Source of the DNA: Betaproteobacteria bacterium
Lineage (GTDB): Bacteria; Pseudomonadota; Gammaproteobacteria; Burkholderiales; Burkholderiaceae_C
Reading direction: 5' to 3'
Assembly (NCBI GenBank): GCA_009919175.1
Contig: RGCL01000021.1
Span: 1-42,258 of the forward strand
Length of the DNA stretch: 42,258 nt
Shown here: positions 8,797 through 18,476 of the stretch, one piece after another
Numbering within the stretch: position 1 is the first letter of the stretch
How the letters are laid out: the number at the start of each line of letters is the position of its first letter
Translations under genes and position numbers: made by a program
The notes under the pieces: model-generated
Told to the model about the DNA's origin: nothing
The model's input: the letters and a program-made list of their open reading frames with translations, nothing else
Database searches by the model: none

Positions 8797-10287
8797 ATGT
8801 TCTCAAGCCCTTGTGTGTCGCTCGTGCTCATCCGTTCCAGAGTCCTGGCCGCAGGACTTTGTGCCGCGGCGTGGCTGTGCGCCTGTGGTGGGGGCGGCGG
8901 CGGATCCAGCAGCGTGGCCGGTGGGCTGGGGGACATCCGCAACGGCATCTTTCTGGACAGCGCGGTCCAGGGCTTGACCTTCATCACACCCACCCTCTCT
9001 GGCGTGACCCGTGCCGATGGTGGCTTTGACTATCGACAAGGCGAGTCGGTCACCTTCCGCTATGGCGCCATCGAGTTCCCACCCGCTGTGGCCTATGCCA
9101 CCGTCACGCCCGTGGACATGAGCGAGACCAAATCACTCACCGACCCCGTGGTCACCAACATCGCCTACTTGCTCCAAGGCCTGGATGCAGACCTCAACCC
9201 CAATAACGGGATTCAACTGCCCGCTGCCCTGGCCAACAAAATGCCCAGCCTCAAGCCCGAGGACTTTGCCAAACCCACAGCTGAATTCGAGGCCATGCCC
9301 GTGATCCAGACGGCCATCGAAGACGCTGCGCTGTTGCGCGCTGACCCCAATGCCAGACGCACGCCCGCTCAGGCCACCGCCCACTTGCACACCACCTTGC
9401 AAGGCCTCATGGATGCTGCGCCCATTCCCGACTTGGGCTGCGACCCCAACCCCATCATCAATCAAGCCCGGCGCACGGATTTGAACGTCAACCTTTGGGC
9501 TGATGAATACATCCGCCCCTTCAACATCGACGACTGGATTGCCAAGGGTCGTTCCTACCCGTTTCCTGGCTGGGTCTATGGCAACGATTTCAAAGTCCGC
9601 ATGGGTGCCACCAGCGGCGTCATGACCCGCTACCAGCCCGACGCCAATGCGCCTGAGGTGCAAATCGCGAAAAAAAGCATGGAGTGGTCCAACGTCTACT
9701 CGCTCAACAACGACGTATGGCTCAAGCACCGCAACGACACCAGCGTCATCCTGCGTGTGGCCGTGCGGGCCTCAGCCCAGGAATCGTCCACGCAACCCAA
9801 GTACGTGGGTGCAGCCCTTTACTTGATTTACACGGGAGCGCCCGGACGTTTGCTTCAGTTCCAGTTCGATGAACGGGTGGAGCCCCAGGTGTTTTTCAGC
9901 TTCATCGGCTCGCCCACTGGCATGTCCTATGTGGGCACTGGCGGCAAGGACGGCCTCGTCAACACGGGCGACGATGGGGTCTTGCCTGTTGGCTTGAGTC
10001 AATGGGATCAGCATCGGCCTGGAGACGACAACTTCCCGCCCAACCTGCGCAAGGGCGGCACCACTCCGCTGGGTCGTCAGCTGTCTTCACGCATGTGCGC
10101 CCTCAAGCCCATGGGTTCTGTGCTGCTTTGGTACAACCCAACGGTGCAGTCGGATCTGATCTACAGCCCATCGGTGAAGTTCAATCGCTGGGGCGTGGAA
10201 GCGCCCATGTATTCAGACGAACTGGGGTATGCGGCATCGGTGGGCATCCGGCGCGGCGTCAAGACGCTGGGCATTCTTTCGCCCTGA
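8797..10287 (+). CDS. Uncharacterised lipoprotein
   Basis: A 496-residue protein I cannot assign to a named family. It has a type II signal peptide: hydrophobic residues about 14-27, then the lipobox LCAC with Cys30 as the lipidated residue, followed by six glycines and three serines, a linker common in Burkholderiales lipoproteins. Glycine rather than aspartate at +2 suggests sorting to the outer membrane through Lol. The first mature segment (about 45-90: FLDSAVQGL, SGVTRADGGFDYRQGE, VTFRYG) resembles a short beta-rich module at the start of many proteobacterial surface lipoproteins. The rest is rich in Asn, Asp, Pro and aromatic residues. No catalytic motif is apparent. It stands alone between a tRNA and an OYE reductase. 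The ATG at 8797 is used; a GTG at 8815 would also keep the signal peptide. Confidence 0.75.
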   Translation: MFSSPCVSLVLIRSRVLAAGLCAAAWLCACGGGGGGSSSVAGGLGDIRNGIFLDSAVQGLTFITPTLSGVTRADGGFDYRQGESVTFRYGAIEFPPAVAYATVTPVDMSETKSLTDPVVTNIAYLLQGLDADLNPNNGIQLPAALANKMPSLKPEDFAKPTAEFEAMPVIQTAIEDAALLRADPNARRTPAQATAHLHTTLQGLMDAAPIPDLGCDPNPIINQARRTDLNVNLWADEYIRPFNIDDWIAKGRSYPFPGWVYGNDFKVRMGATSGVMTRYQPDANAPEVQIAKKSMEWSNVYSLNNDVWLKHRNDTSVILRVAVRASAQESSTQPKYVGAALYLIYTGAPGRLLQFQFDERVEPQVFFSFIGSPTGMSYVGTGGKDGLVNTGDDGVLPVGLSQWDQHRPGDDNFPPNLRKGGTTPLGRQLSSRMCALKPMGSVLLWYNPTVQSDLIYSPSVKFNRWGVEAPMYSDELGYAASVGIRRGVKTLGILSP

Positions 10288-10386
10288 ATGCCCTCACGGC
10301 TGGGCGCGCAACGACAAGTCTGTGACTCCCACGGCTGCTGAAGTTCACTACCATGGGGTTTTGCACCTCACCTGAGTCGTTTCAAC

Positions 10387-11508
10387 ATGAGCCTGCTTTT
10401 TTCTCCCCTGACCTTGACCTCACCCCAGGGTGAACTCACTTTGCCCAACCGCCTGGTGGTGGCGCCCATGTGCCAATACAGTTGCACCGATGGCCTGGCC
10501 GCCGATTGGCACCTGACGCATTGGACCAACCTGCTCAATTCGGGTTGCGGCCTGATGATCATTGAAGCCACCGCCGTCACGCCAGAGGGCCGCATCACGC
10601 CCCAGTGCCTGGGTTTGTGGGACGACACCACCGCGCACGCCCTGAGCGATGTGCTCGCCCGCGCACGCCGTCTGGCACCGCCCACCCCGGTCTGCATCCA
10701 GCTCGCCCACTCCGGCCGCAAAGGCTCGAGCGCGCAGCCCTGGAAGGGTGGGCAATTGCTCTCGCACAGCGACGGCGGCTGGACAACGCTTGCACCGTCG
10801 CCCTTGCCACAGTTGCCCGGCGAAGTCCTGCCCACGGAGCTGGATCACGCGGGCCTTGTCCGCATCCGCGACGCTTTTGCTGCTGCAGCCCAGCGCGCCG
10901 AGCAAGCGGGCATCGATGCCATTGAACTGCACGGGGCGCATGGCTATTTGTTGCACGAATTCCTCTCGCCGATTTCCAATCAGCGCACCGATGCCTACGG
11001 CGGCTCGTTCGAGGGGCGCACCCGCTTTGTCAAAGAAGTGTTTGAAGCCGTGCGTTCGGCTTTCTCTGGTGTTTTGGGCATCCGCCTCTCGGCCACCGAC
11101 TGGGTCGAAGGCGGCTGGGACCCGGCGCAAACTCTGGCCTTGTGTGAATGGCTCAAGGGGGCTGGGGTGAACTACCTGCACATCTCCTCAGGCGGCATTT
11201 CGCCCCAACAAAAAATCCCGATTGGACCGGGCTATCAGGTGTCGCTGGCTCAGCAAGTCAAAGCAGCCACAGGTGTGCCGACAATTGCAGTGGGCTTGAT
11301 CACCGACCCGCACCAAGCCGAGGCCGTGCTCACCCAGGGTGAAGCCGACGCCGTGGCCCTGGGTCGAGGCTTTCTGTTCAACCCGCGCTGGGGATGGGCA
11401 GCAGCCGCCGCCCTGGGTGGCCAAGTCCATGCAAGCCCGGCTTACTGGCGCAGCCTGCCACGCGAGGCGGCCAAAGCCTTTGTTGAATCACGCATTGGCA
11501 TGCGCTGA
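10387..11508 (+). CDS. Old yellow enzyme family NADH:flavin oxidoreductase (YqjM/NamA-like)
   Basis: A 373-residue FMN-dependent TIM-barrel ene-reductase that reduces activated C=C bonds (enones, maleimides, nitro compounds) with NAD(P)H. It belongs to the thermophilic-like/YqjM class: Cys29 in APMCQYS is the redox-tuning cysteine, and the substrate-binding pair is His182 and His185 in LHGAHGYL. The following segment LSPISNQRTDAYGGS is a family hallmark, and the C-terminal phosphate-binding strand appears as ADAVALGRGFLFNPRW. No strong Shine-Dalgarno is visible before the ATG. The next gene is convergent, with an 18-base gap. The physiological substrate is unknown, as for most family members. 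Confidence 0.9.
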   Translation: MSLLFSPLTLTSPQGELTLPNRLVVAPMCQYSCTDGLAADWHLTHWTNLLNSGCGLMIIEATAVTPEGRITPQCLGLWDDTTAHALSDVLARARRLAPPTPVCIQLAHSGRKGSSAQPWKGGQLLSHSDGGWTTLAPSPLPQLPGEVLPTELDHAGLVRIRDAFAAAAQRAEQAGIDAIELHGAHGYLLHEFLSPISNQRTDAYGGSFEGRTRFVKEVFEAVRSAFSGVLGIRLSATDWVEGGWDPAQTLALCEWLKGAGVNYLHISSGGISPQQKIPIGPGYQVSLAQQVKAATGVPTIAVGLITDPHQAEAVLTQGEADAVALGRGFLFNPRWGWAAAAALGGQVHASPAYWRSLPREAAKAFVESRIGMR

Positions 11509-11526
11509 CTGGCCAGCCCTTGATCT

Positions 11527-12444
11527 TCAGGCCTGGGGCGAATAGGCATCCACCAGCCTGGGATAGCGCAAACGCCAAGGCCACTCGCTGGTCAGGCGGG
11601 TGGCATCCACCTGCCGCGATTCGCGCCAAAAACTCAGGACCATGGGGCTGAGGCTGTCCTTGGCCTGAGCCCAGGTCAGGCGAGGCGGCGGTGCCAGCCC
11701 GAGGTGCTGTGCCAACTGCGTCAGGGCCTCGCCCATGGGCAAGCGGGTTTCATCGTTGACGTTGTAGCAACGCTGTGGACCTGCACCCCACAAGGCCCAA
11801 TGCAGGATGCGCGCGAGGTCATCGGCGTGGATGTGATTGGTGTGGACATCGTCCTGGGGCACCAGCACAGGAGCCAGCCGCAGCAGGCGATCGCGCAAGG
11901 ATCCCTCACGGTCCGGGGCATGGATGCCAGGGATGCGAAACACACTCACGGCCACAGCAGCACGCTTGCCCCAACGGCGCAACTGCTGCTCGGCGTGCAC
12001 GCGGCGCACGGCACGATCGCTCATGGGGTTGAGGCTGCGCGTCTCACGCACCACGTCTCCCCTGGCATCGCCATAGACGCCCGTGGTCGAGGCATAAACC
12101 AGGCTAGCGGGGGGCGTGCGCAAAGACAAGGCCTGAACGAGGTGTTGCGAGCGCGGATCGCTTTGCCCCGATGTGGGAGGCGGCGCGAGATGAATCACCC
12201 GGTGCGCCAGTCCCGCCAACCGCCTGAGCGTGGCGGGCTGATCCAAGTCGCCTTGCAAGGGCACGCCACCGAGCTTTCGCCAATGGGCGGCCTGTTCAGG
12301 GCGACGCACCAGCACCATCATCCGCCAGCGACCCGCCAAGTCTTTGGCCATGCGTTGTGCCACATCGCCACCGCCCACCACCAGCAGGCGAGGCTTGCGA
12401 AAGCGCGACGGCAAGGCACCCAGGGGTGAAAGGTTTGAGGGCAA
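11527..12444 (-). CDS. SDR-type NAD(P)-binding protein (YeeZ-like)
   Basis: About 305 residues of an extended short-chain dehydrogenase/reductase fold. The Rossmann motif VVGGGDVAQRMAKDL is near the N-terminus, followed by the RRPEQ segment and a YASTTGVYGD stretch like the SDR active-site strand. The usual YxxxK is not obvious (SDRAVRRVHAEQQLR occupies that place), so catalysis is uncertain. Similar proteins are annotated as NAD-dependent epimerases or YeeZ homologues with unknown substrates. The open frame extends far upstream into the opposite-strand reductase, so the real start must lie near 12400-12460. No ATG or GTG is available; TTG at 12444 is my choice and TTG at 12414 is the alternative. 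The gene is divergent from the reductase at 12490. Confidence 0.72.
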   Translation of the reverse strand: MPSNLSPLGALPSRFRKPRLLVVGGGDVAQRMAKDLAGRWRMMVLVRRPEQAAHWRKLGGVPLQGDLDQPATLRRLAGLAHRVIHLAPPPTSGQSDPRSQHLVQALSLRTPPASLVYASTTGVYGDARGDVVRETRSLNPMSDRAVRRVHAEQQLRRWGKRAAVAVSVFRIPGIHAPDREGSLRDRLLRLAPVLVPQDDVHTNHIHADDLARILHWALWGAGPQRCYNVNDETRLPMGEALTQLAQHLGLAPPPRLTWAQAKDSLSPMVLSFWRESRQVDATRLTSEWPWRLRYPRLVDAYSPQA

Positions 12445-12489
12445 AATGATTGGTTTTGAAAACAACGATCCGCCAAAGGATACCCAAGA

Positions 12490-13527
12490 ATGAGCCACCA
12501 CATCACCGTCGAGCCCAGCAAACGCCAATTTGAGGCTCAAGCCGATGAAACTCTGTTGCTGGCCGCCATTCGACAAGGCATTGGTCTGCCCTATGGCTGC
12601 AAGGATGGGGCCTGTGGATCTTGCAAATGCAAAAAGCTGTCTGGCGAAGTGAGCCTGGATGCCTATCAGGCCAAAGCCCTCACCGAGGACGAGTTGGCAC
12701 AAGGCTACATCCTCACCTGCCGTGCGCATGCCCACAGCGATGTGGTGCTCGAGTCGCGTCAGGTCACCGAAGAGGGCGCCTTCCCGATCCGCAAGATGCC
12801 GGCCCGCGTGTCCAGCCTCGAGCGCCTCGCACCGGATGTCGTGCGCCTGCGCCTGCAACTGCCTGCCACCGAAGCCGTCCAATACCGCGCAGGGCAATAC
12901 ATGGATGTGTTGCTGCGCTCGGGTGATCGGCGCAGCTACTCCATGGCCAATGCACCCCACACGGTGACGGGAGACACCAAGCTCATTGAACTGCACATCC
13001 GCCACATGCACGGCGGGCAATTCACCGACCATGTCTTTGGTGCCATGAAGGAAAAGGACATCTTGCGTGTCGAGGGTCCCTTTGGCTCATTTGCACTGCG
13101 CGAGGCCTCTTCACTGCCCATGATCCTGCTGGCCTCGGGCACAGGATTTGCGCCCATCAAGGCCATGCTCGAGCACATGGATCACCAGGGCATCACACGC
13201 ACCGCACACCTGTACTGGGGCGGTCGTCGCCCCCAGGATGTGTACCTGAACGAATGGATCGAGGCCTTTGCCCAGTCTCACCCCTGGTTGACTTACATCC
13301 CGGTGGTGTCCGATGCGACGGCGCAGGATCACTGGACAGGGCGCACCGGGTTTGTCCATCGCGCGGTGCTGCAAGACCACCCCGATTTGTCGGGGCACGA
13401 GGTCTATGCCTGTGGTGCGCCCATCGTGATCGATTCGGCCAAAAAGGATTTCGTTGCCCTGGCTGGCCTGGACCCCGACCTCTTTTTCGCCGATGCCTTC
13501 ACCTCGGCGGCCGACGCGGCCACCTGA
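12490..13527 (+). CDS. 2Fe-2S flavoprotein reductase (CDP-6-deoxy-delta-3,4-glucoseen reductase-like)
   Basis: A 345-residue electron-transfer protein with an N-terminal plant-type [2Fe-2S] ferredoxin domain (ligands Cys37, Cys42, Cys45 and Cys77). A ferredoxin-NADP reductase module follows: FAD-binding RSYS at 148-151 and the nucleotide loop SGTGFAP at 216-222. The C-terminal YACGAP segment is typical of the NAD(P) domain. This build matches AscD and the reductase components of aromatic oxygenases. In related bacteria it is usually labelled CDP-6-deoxy-delta-3,4-glucoseen reductase, but no deoxysugar genes are nearby, so a general oxygenase-reductase role is as likely. AAAGGA at 12475-12480, nine bases before the ATG, supports the start. 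Confidence 0.87.
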   Translation: MSHHITVEPSKRQFEAQADETLLLAAIRQGIGLPYGCKDGACGSCKCKKLSGEVSLDAYQAKALTEDELAQGYILTCRAHAHSDVVLESRQVTEEGAFPIRKMPARVSSLERLAPDVVRLRLQLPATEAVQYRAGQYMDVLLRSGDRRSYSMANAPHTVTGDTKLIELHIRHMHGGQFTDHVFGAMKEKDILRVEGPFGSFALREASSLPMILLASGTGFAPIKAMLEHMDHQGITRTAHLYWGGRRPQDVYLNEWIEAFAQSHPWLTYIPVVSDATAQDHWTGRTGFVHRAVLQDHPDLSGHEVYACGAPIVIDSAKKDFVALAGLDPDLFFADAFTSAADAAT

Positions 13528-13534
13528 GGCGGGC

Positions 13535-14251
13535 TTACTCGCCCAGGTAGGCTTCGCGCACCTTGGGGTTGGTCAGCATCTCGCGGGCCGGGCCTTCCAT
13601 GGTGATCTCTCCAGAGTCCATCACATAGGCTCGGTCGGTGAGTTGCAAGGCGCGGCTGGCGTTTTGCTCGACCAGCAGCAAGGTGACCCCTTGCTGGGTC
13701 ACGGTTTGAATCACCTCGAAGATGCGATCCACCATGATGGGCGACAAACCCATGGATGGCTCATCGAGCAAGAGCAACTTGGGGCGCGACATGAGTGCGC
13801 GACCCATGGCCAGCATTTGCTGCTCGCCACCCGACATGGTGCCCGCCAATTGCTTGCGGCGCTCCTTGAGGCGGGGGAAGGTCTCAAAGACCCGCTCCAT
13901 GTCCTGGGCGATGTCGGCATCGTTGCGGATGTAGGCGCCCATGAGCAAGTTCTCGTCGATGGTCATGCGGGCAAACACACCCCGACCTTCAGGCACCATG
14001 GCCAGACCTTGCTGCACCAAATCCCATGCACCCTGACCGATGATGGACTGACCGCCGTAGCGCACATCACCCGACTTGGGTTTGAGCAGGCCAGTGATGG
14101 CCTTCATGGTGGTGGTCTTGCCCGCGCCATTGGAACCAATGAGGCTCACCGATTCGCCAGCGTGAACCTTGAAGCTCACGCCCTTGACGGCCTGGATGCC
14201 GCCATAGGCGACCTTGAGTTGATCCACTTCAAGCAATGCATTGCTGGCCAT
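13535..14251 (-). CDS. livF: Branched-chain amino acid ABC transporter ATP-binding protein LivF
   Basis: A 238-residue ATPase and last gene of the second liv operon. Walker A GSNGAGKT is at residues 39-46, signature MSGGEQ at 139-144 and DEP at 163-165. The start is placed at the ATG at 14251, one base after the livG stop; the in-frame extension to 14284 lies inside livG and is not family-like. The PEGRGVFARMTIDENL segment is characteristic of LivF. With LivG it powers the LivH/LivM channel. It converges on the iron-sulfur reductase with only seven bases between the stops. Confidence 0.93.
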   Translation of the reverse strand: MASNALLEVDQLKVAYGGIQAVKGVSFKVHAGESVSLIGSNGAGKTTTMKAITGLLKPKSGDVRYGGQSIIGQGAWDLVQQGLAMVPEGRGVFARMTIDENLLMGAYIRNDADIAQDMERVFETFPRLKERRKQLAGTMSGGEQQMLAMGRALMSRPKLLLLDEPSMGLSPIMVDRIFEVIQTVTQQGVTLLLVEQNASRALQLTDRAYVMDSGEITMEGPAREMLTNPKVREAYLGE

Positions 14252-14252
14252 G

Positions 14253-15025
14253 TCAGTGTCCCCCCGTGCCCAAATAGGCCTCAATGACGCTGGGATCGTG
14301 TTGGACCTGGGCAGGCGAGCCTTGCGAGATGACCTTGCCGTCGTCCAATACCGTCACCTGATCACACAAACCCATGACCAACTTCACATCGTGCTCGATG
14401 AGCAACACAGTTTTGTGATCGGCGCGGATGCGCGCGATGAGTTCACGCAACTGGACTTTCTCGGTGGCATTCATGCCCGCTGCGGGTTCATCGAGGGCAA
14501 TGAGTTGCGGTTCGGTGGCCAAGGCCCTGGCAATTTCCAGACGACGCTGGTCACCATAGCTCAGGGTTTTAGCGCGGTAAGCCGCATACTGGTCTATGCC
14601 CACATAGGCCAGCAATTCGTGGGCACGCTGTGCAATGGCGGCCTCCTCAGCCTTGAAGCTCGGCGTTTGAAACATGGCACCGAGCAAACCCGATCCGGTG
14701 CGCACGTGACGACCCACCATGACGTTTTCCAGGGCAGTCATGTCGGGAAAGAGCCGGATGTTCTGAAAGGTGCGGGCAATGCCGGCCTTGGCCACTTCGT
14801 GCACGGCACTGGGCTCATAGGGTTTGCCGTTGAGCTCAAACACTCCCTCGTCGGGCGTGTACAAGCCCGTGATCACATTGAAGAACGTGGTTTTGCCCGC
14901 ACCATTGGGACCAATCAGGCCATAGACCTGACCGCGCTCAATCTGCAAACCCACTTGCTTGAGCGCCTGCAATCCACCAAAGCGCTTGGACACCCCACTG
15001 ACGTGGAGAACGATGTCGGCTTGGC

Positions 15026-15029
<4 letters not shown>
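14253..15029 (-). CDS. livG: Branched-chain amino acid ABC transporter ATP-binding protein LivG
   Basis: A 258-residue ATPase. Walker A GPNGAGKT is at residues 40-47, the canonical LivG signature LSYGDQRRLE at 156-165, Walker B LIALDEP at 176-182 and the switch His213 in LIEHD. The segment GIARTFQNIRLF is typical of LivG. Its ATG overlaps the livM stop (ATGA at 15026-15029). It is a useful contrast with the LivG at 493-1260, which has lost this signature form. Confidence 0.94.
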
Positions 15030-16135
<1,106 letters not shown>

Positions 16136-16148
16136 GTTGGTCACTCCC

Positions 16149-17078
16149 TCAAGCCCGATCGGCCACGCGTTCGCCCAGCAAGCCAGACGGCCGCAGGGTG
16201 AGCATGATGATGAGCACCACAAAGGCAAATACATCGGCATAGTGGCTACCGAGCACACCGCCCGTGAAATGCCCGATGTAACCCGAGCCAATCGCCTCGA
16301 TCAGACCCAGCAACACACCGCCCACCACTGCACCCGCCAGATTGCCAATGCCGCCAAATACCGCTGCCGTGAAGGCCTTGAGGCCAGGCAGGAAGCCCAT
16401 GGCATGTTGAACCGTGCCGTAGTTGGAAGCCCACATCACACCCGCAATGGCTGCAAGCACCGCACCGATAGCAAAGGTGGCGGCAATGACTTGGTCGGGA
16501 TTCACCCCCATGAGGCTGGCCACCTTGGGGTTTTCGGCGGTGGCACGCATGGCACGCCCCAGGCGTGTGGCGTTGACGATGTAGGTCAACACCGCCAGCG
16601 ACAAGGCCGTCACCACCAGGATGGCCACTTGGGTGGGCGTGATCACCGCGCCGGCGAGATGAAAGGGCTCATCGGGCAACAGCGTGGGAAAGGGCTTGTA
16701 GTTGGGCTTCCAGATGATCATGGCCATGGTCTGCAAGAGGATGGACATGCCAATGGCCGTGATGAGGGTGGCCAGTTTGGGCGCCATGCGCAATCGCCGA
16801 TAGGCCACGCGCTCGATGAGCACATTGAGGACAGCGGCAACCACACAGGCCACCACCAGAGAAATCAGCAGCAGGAGCGACTCGGGCAGACCCGGCCATT
16901 GAGTTTGAAGCAGTCCGATGACCGTCCAACTGGTGAGCGCGCCCACCATGAGCACTTCACCGTGGGCAAAGTTGATGAGGTTGATGATGCCGTACACCAT
17001 GGTGTAACCCAAGGCCACCAAGGCATACATGCTTCCCAACACCAGCCCATTGATGACTTGTTGAAGAAAAATATCCAT
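16149..17078 (-). CDS. livH: Branched-chain amino acid ABC transporter permease LivH
   Basis: A 309-residue permease and first gene of the livHMGF set. The N-terminus DIFLQQVINGLVLGSMYAL and the YGIINLINFAHGE segment are LivH hallmarks, as is RAMRATAENPKVASLMGVN, the loop that docks on the ATPases. It pairs with LivM to form the channel. No periplasmic binding protein gene (livK/livJ) is linked; the upstream neighbour is rarA, 84 bases away on the same strand. The binding protein must be encoded elsewhere or shared with another transporter. I find no clear promoter in the 84-base gap. Confidence 0.94.
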   Translation of the reverse strand: MDIFLQQVINGLVLGSMYALVALGYTMVYGIINLINFAHGEVLMVGALTSWTVIGLLQTQWPGLPESLLLLISLVVACVVAAVLNVLIERVAYRRLRMAPKLATLITAIGMSILLQTMAMIIWKPNYKPFPTLLPDEPFHLAGAVITPTQVAILVVTALSLAVLTYIVNATRLGRAMRATAENPKVASLMGVNPDQVIAATFAIGAVLAAIAGVMWASNYGTVQHAMGFLPGLKAFTAAVFGGIGNLAGAVVGGVLLGLIEAIGSGYIGHFTGGVLGSHYADVFAFVVLIIMLTLRPSGLLGERVADRA

Positions 17079-17162
17079 AACAGGGTCAGTTCAAAGAATC
17101 GCGAAAGCTTATCACCGACTTACATCACATCCAGATGGGAAAACCCCCTGCGCCCCTGAGCA

Positions 17163-18470
17163 TCACTTCTCATTTTGCTGATGCAGTTGCCTCAAGGTCT
17201 TGAGTTTGTCGGCAATCTTGGTCTCCAGGCCTCTGTCCACCGGCTCATAAAAACGAGGCGGATCTGTGAGCTCTTCAGGCCAGTGACGCTGGCCACTGGC
17301 CACGGCATCGGGTTCGTCGTGGTCATAACGATAGCCCGCACCATGACCCAGGTTTTTCATGAGCGAGGTGGGGGCATTGCGCAAAGCCATGGGCACAGAC
17401 AAGGAGCCGTGGCTTTTGACAAAGGCCTTGGCCGCTTTGTAGGCGCTGTAGACCGCATTGGATTTGGCCGCCACGGCCAAATACACCACGCATTCGGCCA
17501 GTGCCAATTCGCCCTCGGGAGAGCCCAAGCGTTCATACACCTCGGCGGCATGCAAAGCCAGTTGCAAGGCCCTGGGATCGGCCAGGCCAATGTCCTCGGT
17601 GGCCATGCGGATGAGGCGGCGCGCGATGTAGCGCGGGTCTGCACCACCGTCGAGCATGCGCACCATCCAGTAGAGGGCGGCATCTGGATTGGAGCCGCGC
17701 ACCGATTTGTGCAGGGCGCTGATGGTGTCATAGAACTGGTCCCCGCCTTTGTCGTATCGACGCAGTTGCTCACCGAGCATGTGCTCGACGGTGTCCAGGT
17801 CCAATTGGGTCAACTGCAAATTCTGAGCCGACTCGGACAAAGTCTCCAGGGTGTTGATGAGGCGACGCGCATCGCCATCGGCGAATTCGATCAGGCGCTC
17901 GATCGCTTCGGGTGTGAGGCTCACGATGGCGTCTTGAGCCACCGCACGTGCCACCAGAGAAGACAGGTCTTCATGGGACAAGGACTTGAGCACATACACC
18001 GTGGCCCGCGAGAGCAAGGCCGAGTTCACTTCAAACGATGGGTTTTCGGTGGTGGCGCCAATGAAGGTCAACAGGCCCGATTCAACGTGAGGCAAAAAAG
18101 CATCTTGCTGCACCTTGTTGAAGCGATGCACCTCGTCGACAAACACCACGCTGGGCTTGGGCATGAGACCCTGCGCCGTGGCTTGGGCTTGCTCCACCAC
18201 CTCGCGGATGTCTTTCACACCTGCCAAGACGGCGCTCAGGGTGAAAAACTGCGCATCGCAGGCCTGTGCCATGAGGCGCGCCAGGGTGGTCTTGCCCACG
18301 CCAGGTGGTCCCCACAGGATGCAGCTGTGCAATTGACCGTGTTCCATGGCCAGCCGCAAAGGCTTGCCCGCCCCCAGGATGTGGGCTTGACCCACCACAT
18401 CGGCCAGGCGATGCGGACGCAGCCGCTCGGCAAGCGGTACGCGGGGAGCAGGGGTCGGGCGCTCGCTCAT
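17163..18470 (-). CDS. rarA: Replication-associated recombination protein A (AAA+ ATPase RarA/MgsA)
   Basis: A 435-residue clamp-loader-like AAA+ ATPase that acts at stalled replication forks and single-stranded DNA gaps. Walker A GPPGVGKT is at residues 54-61 and Walker B with DEVH at 112-115, followed by HRFNKVQQDAFLPHVE, a RarA hallmark. The sensor region GATTENPSFEVNSALLSR is intact. The C-terminal half carries the tetramerisation domain (DPDAALYWMVRMLDGGADP). It follows lolA by six bases and ftsK before that, the same order as in Escherichia coli (ftsK-lolA-rarA), so a single operon is likely. Confidence 0.95.
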   Translation of the reverse strand: MSERPTPAPRVPLAERLRPHRLADVVGQAHILGAGKPLRLAMEHGQLHSCILWGPPGVGKTTLARLMAQACDAQFFTLSAVLAGVKDIREVVEQAQATAQGLMPKPSVVFVDEVHRFNKVQQDAFLPHVESGLLTFIGATTENPSFEVNSALLSRATVYVLKSLSHEDLSSLVARAVAQDAIVSLTPEAIERLIEFADGDARRLINTLETLSESAQNLQLTQLDLDTVEHMLGEQLRRYDKGGDQFYDTISALHKSVRGSNPDAALYWMVRMLDGGADPRYIARRLIRMATEDIGLADPRALQLALHAAEVYERLGSPEGELALAECVVYLAVAAKSNAVYSAYKAAKAFVKSHGSLSVPMALRNAPTSLMKNLGHGAGYRYDHDEPDAVASGQRHWPEELTDPPRFYEPVDRGLETKIADKLKTLRQLHQQNEK

Positions 18471-18476
18471 GGGTTT

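Noticed and set aside
12445-13032. N-terminal extension of the SDR-type protein across the opposite-strand reductase
   Set aside because: The extension is antisense to a gene with clear motifs; the Rossmann fold begins only near 12400.
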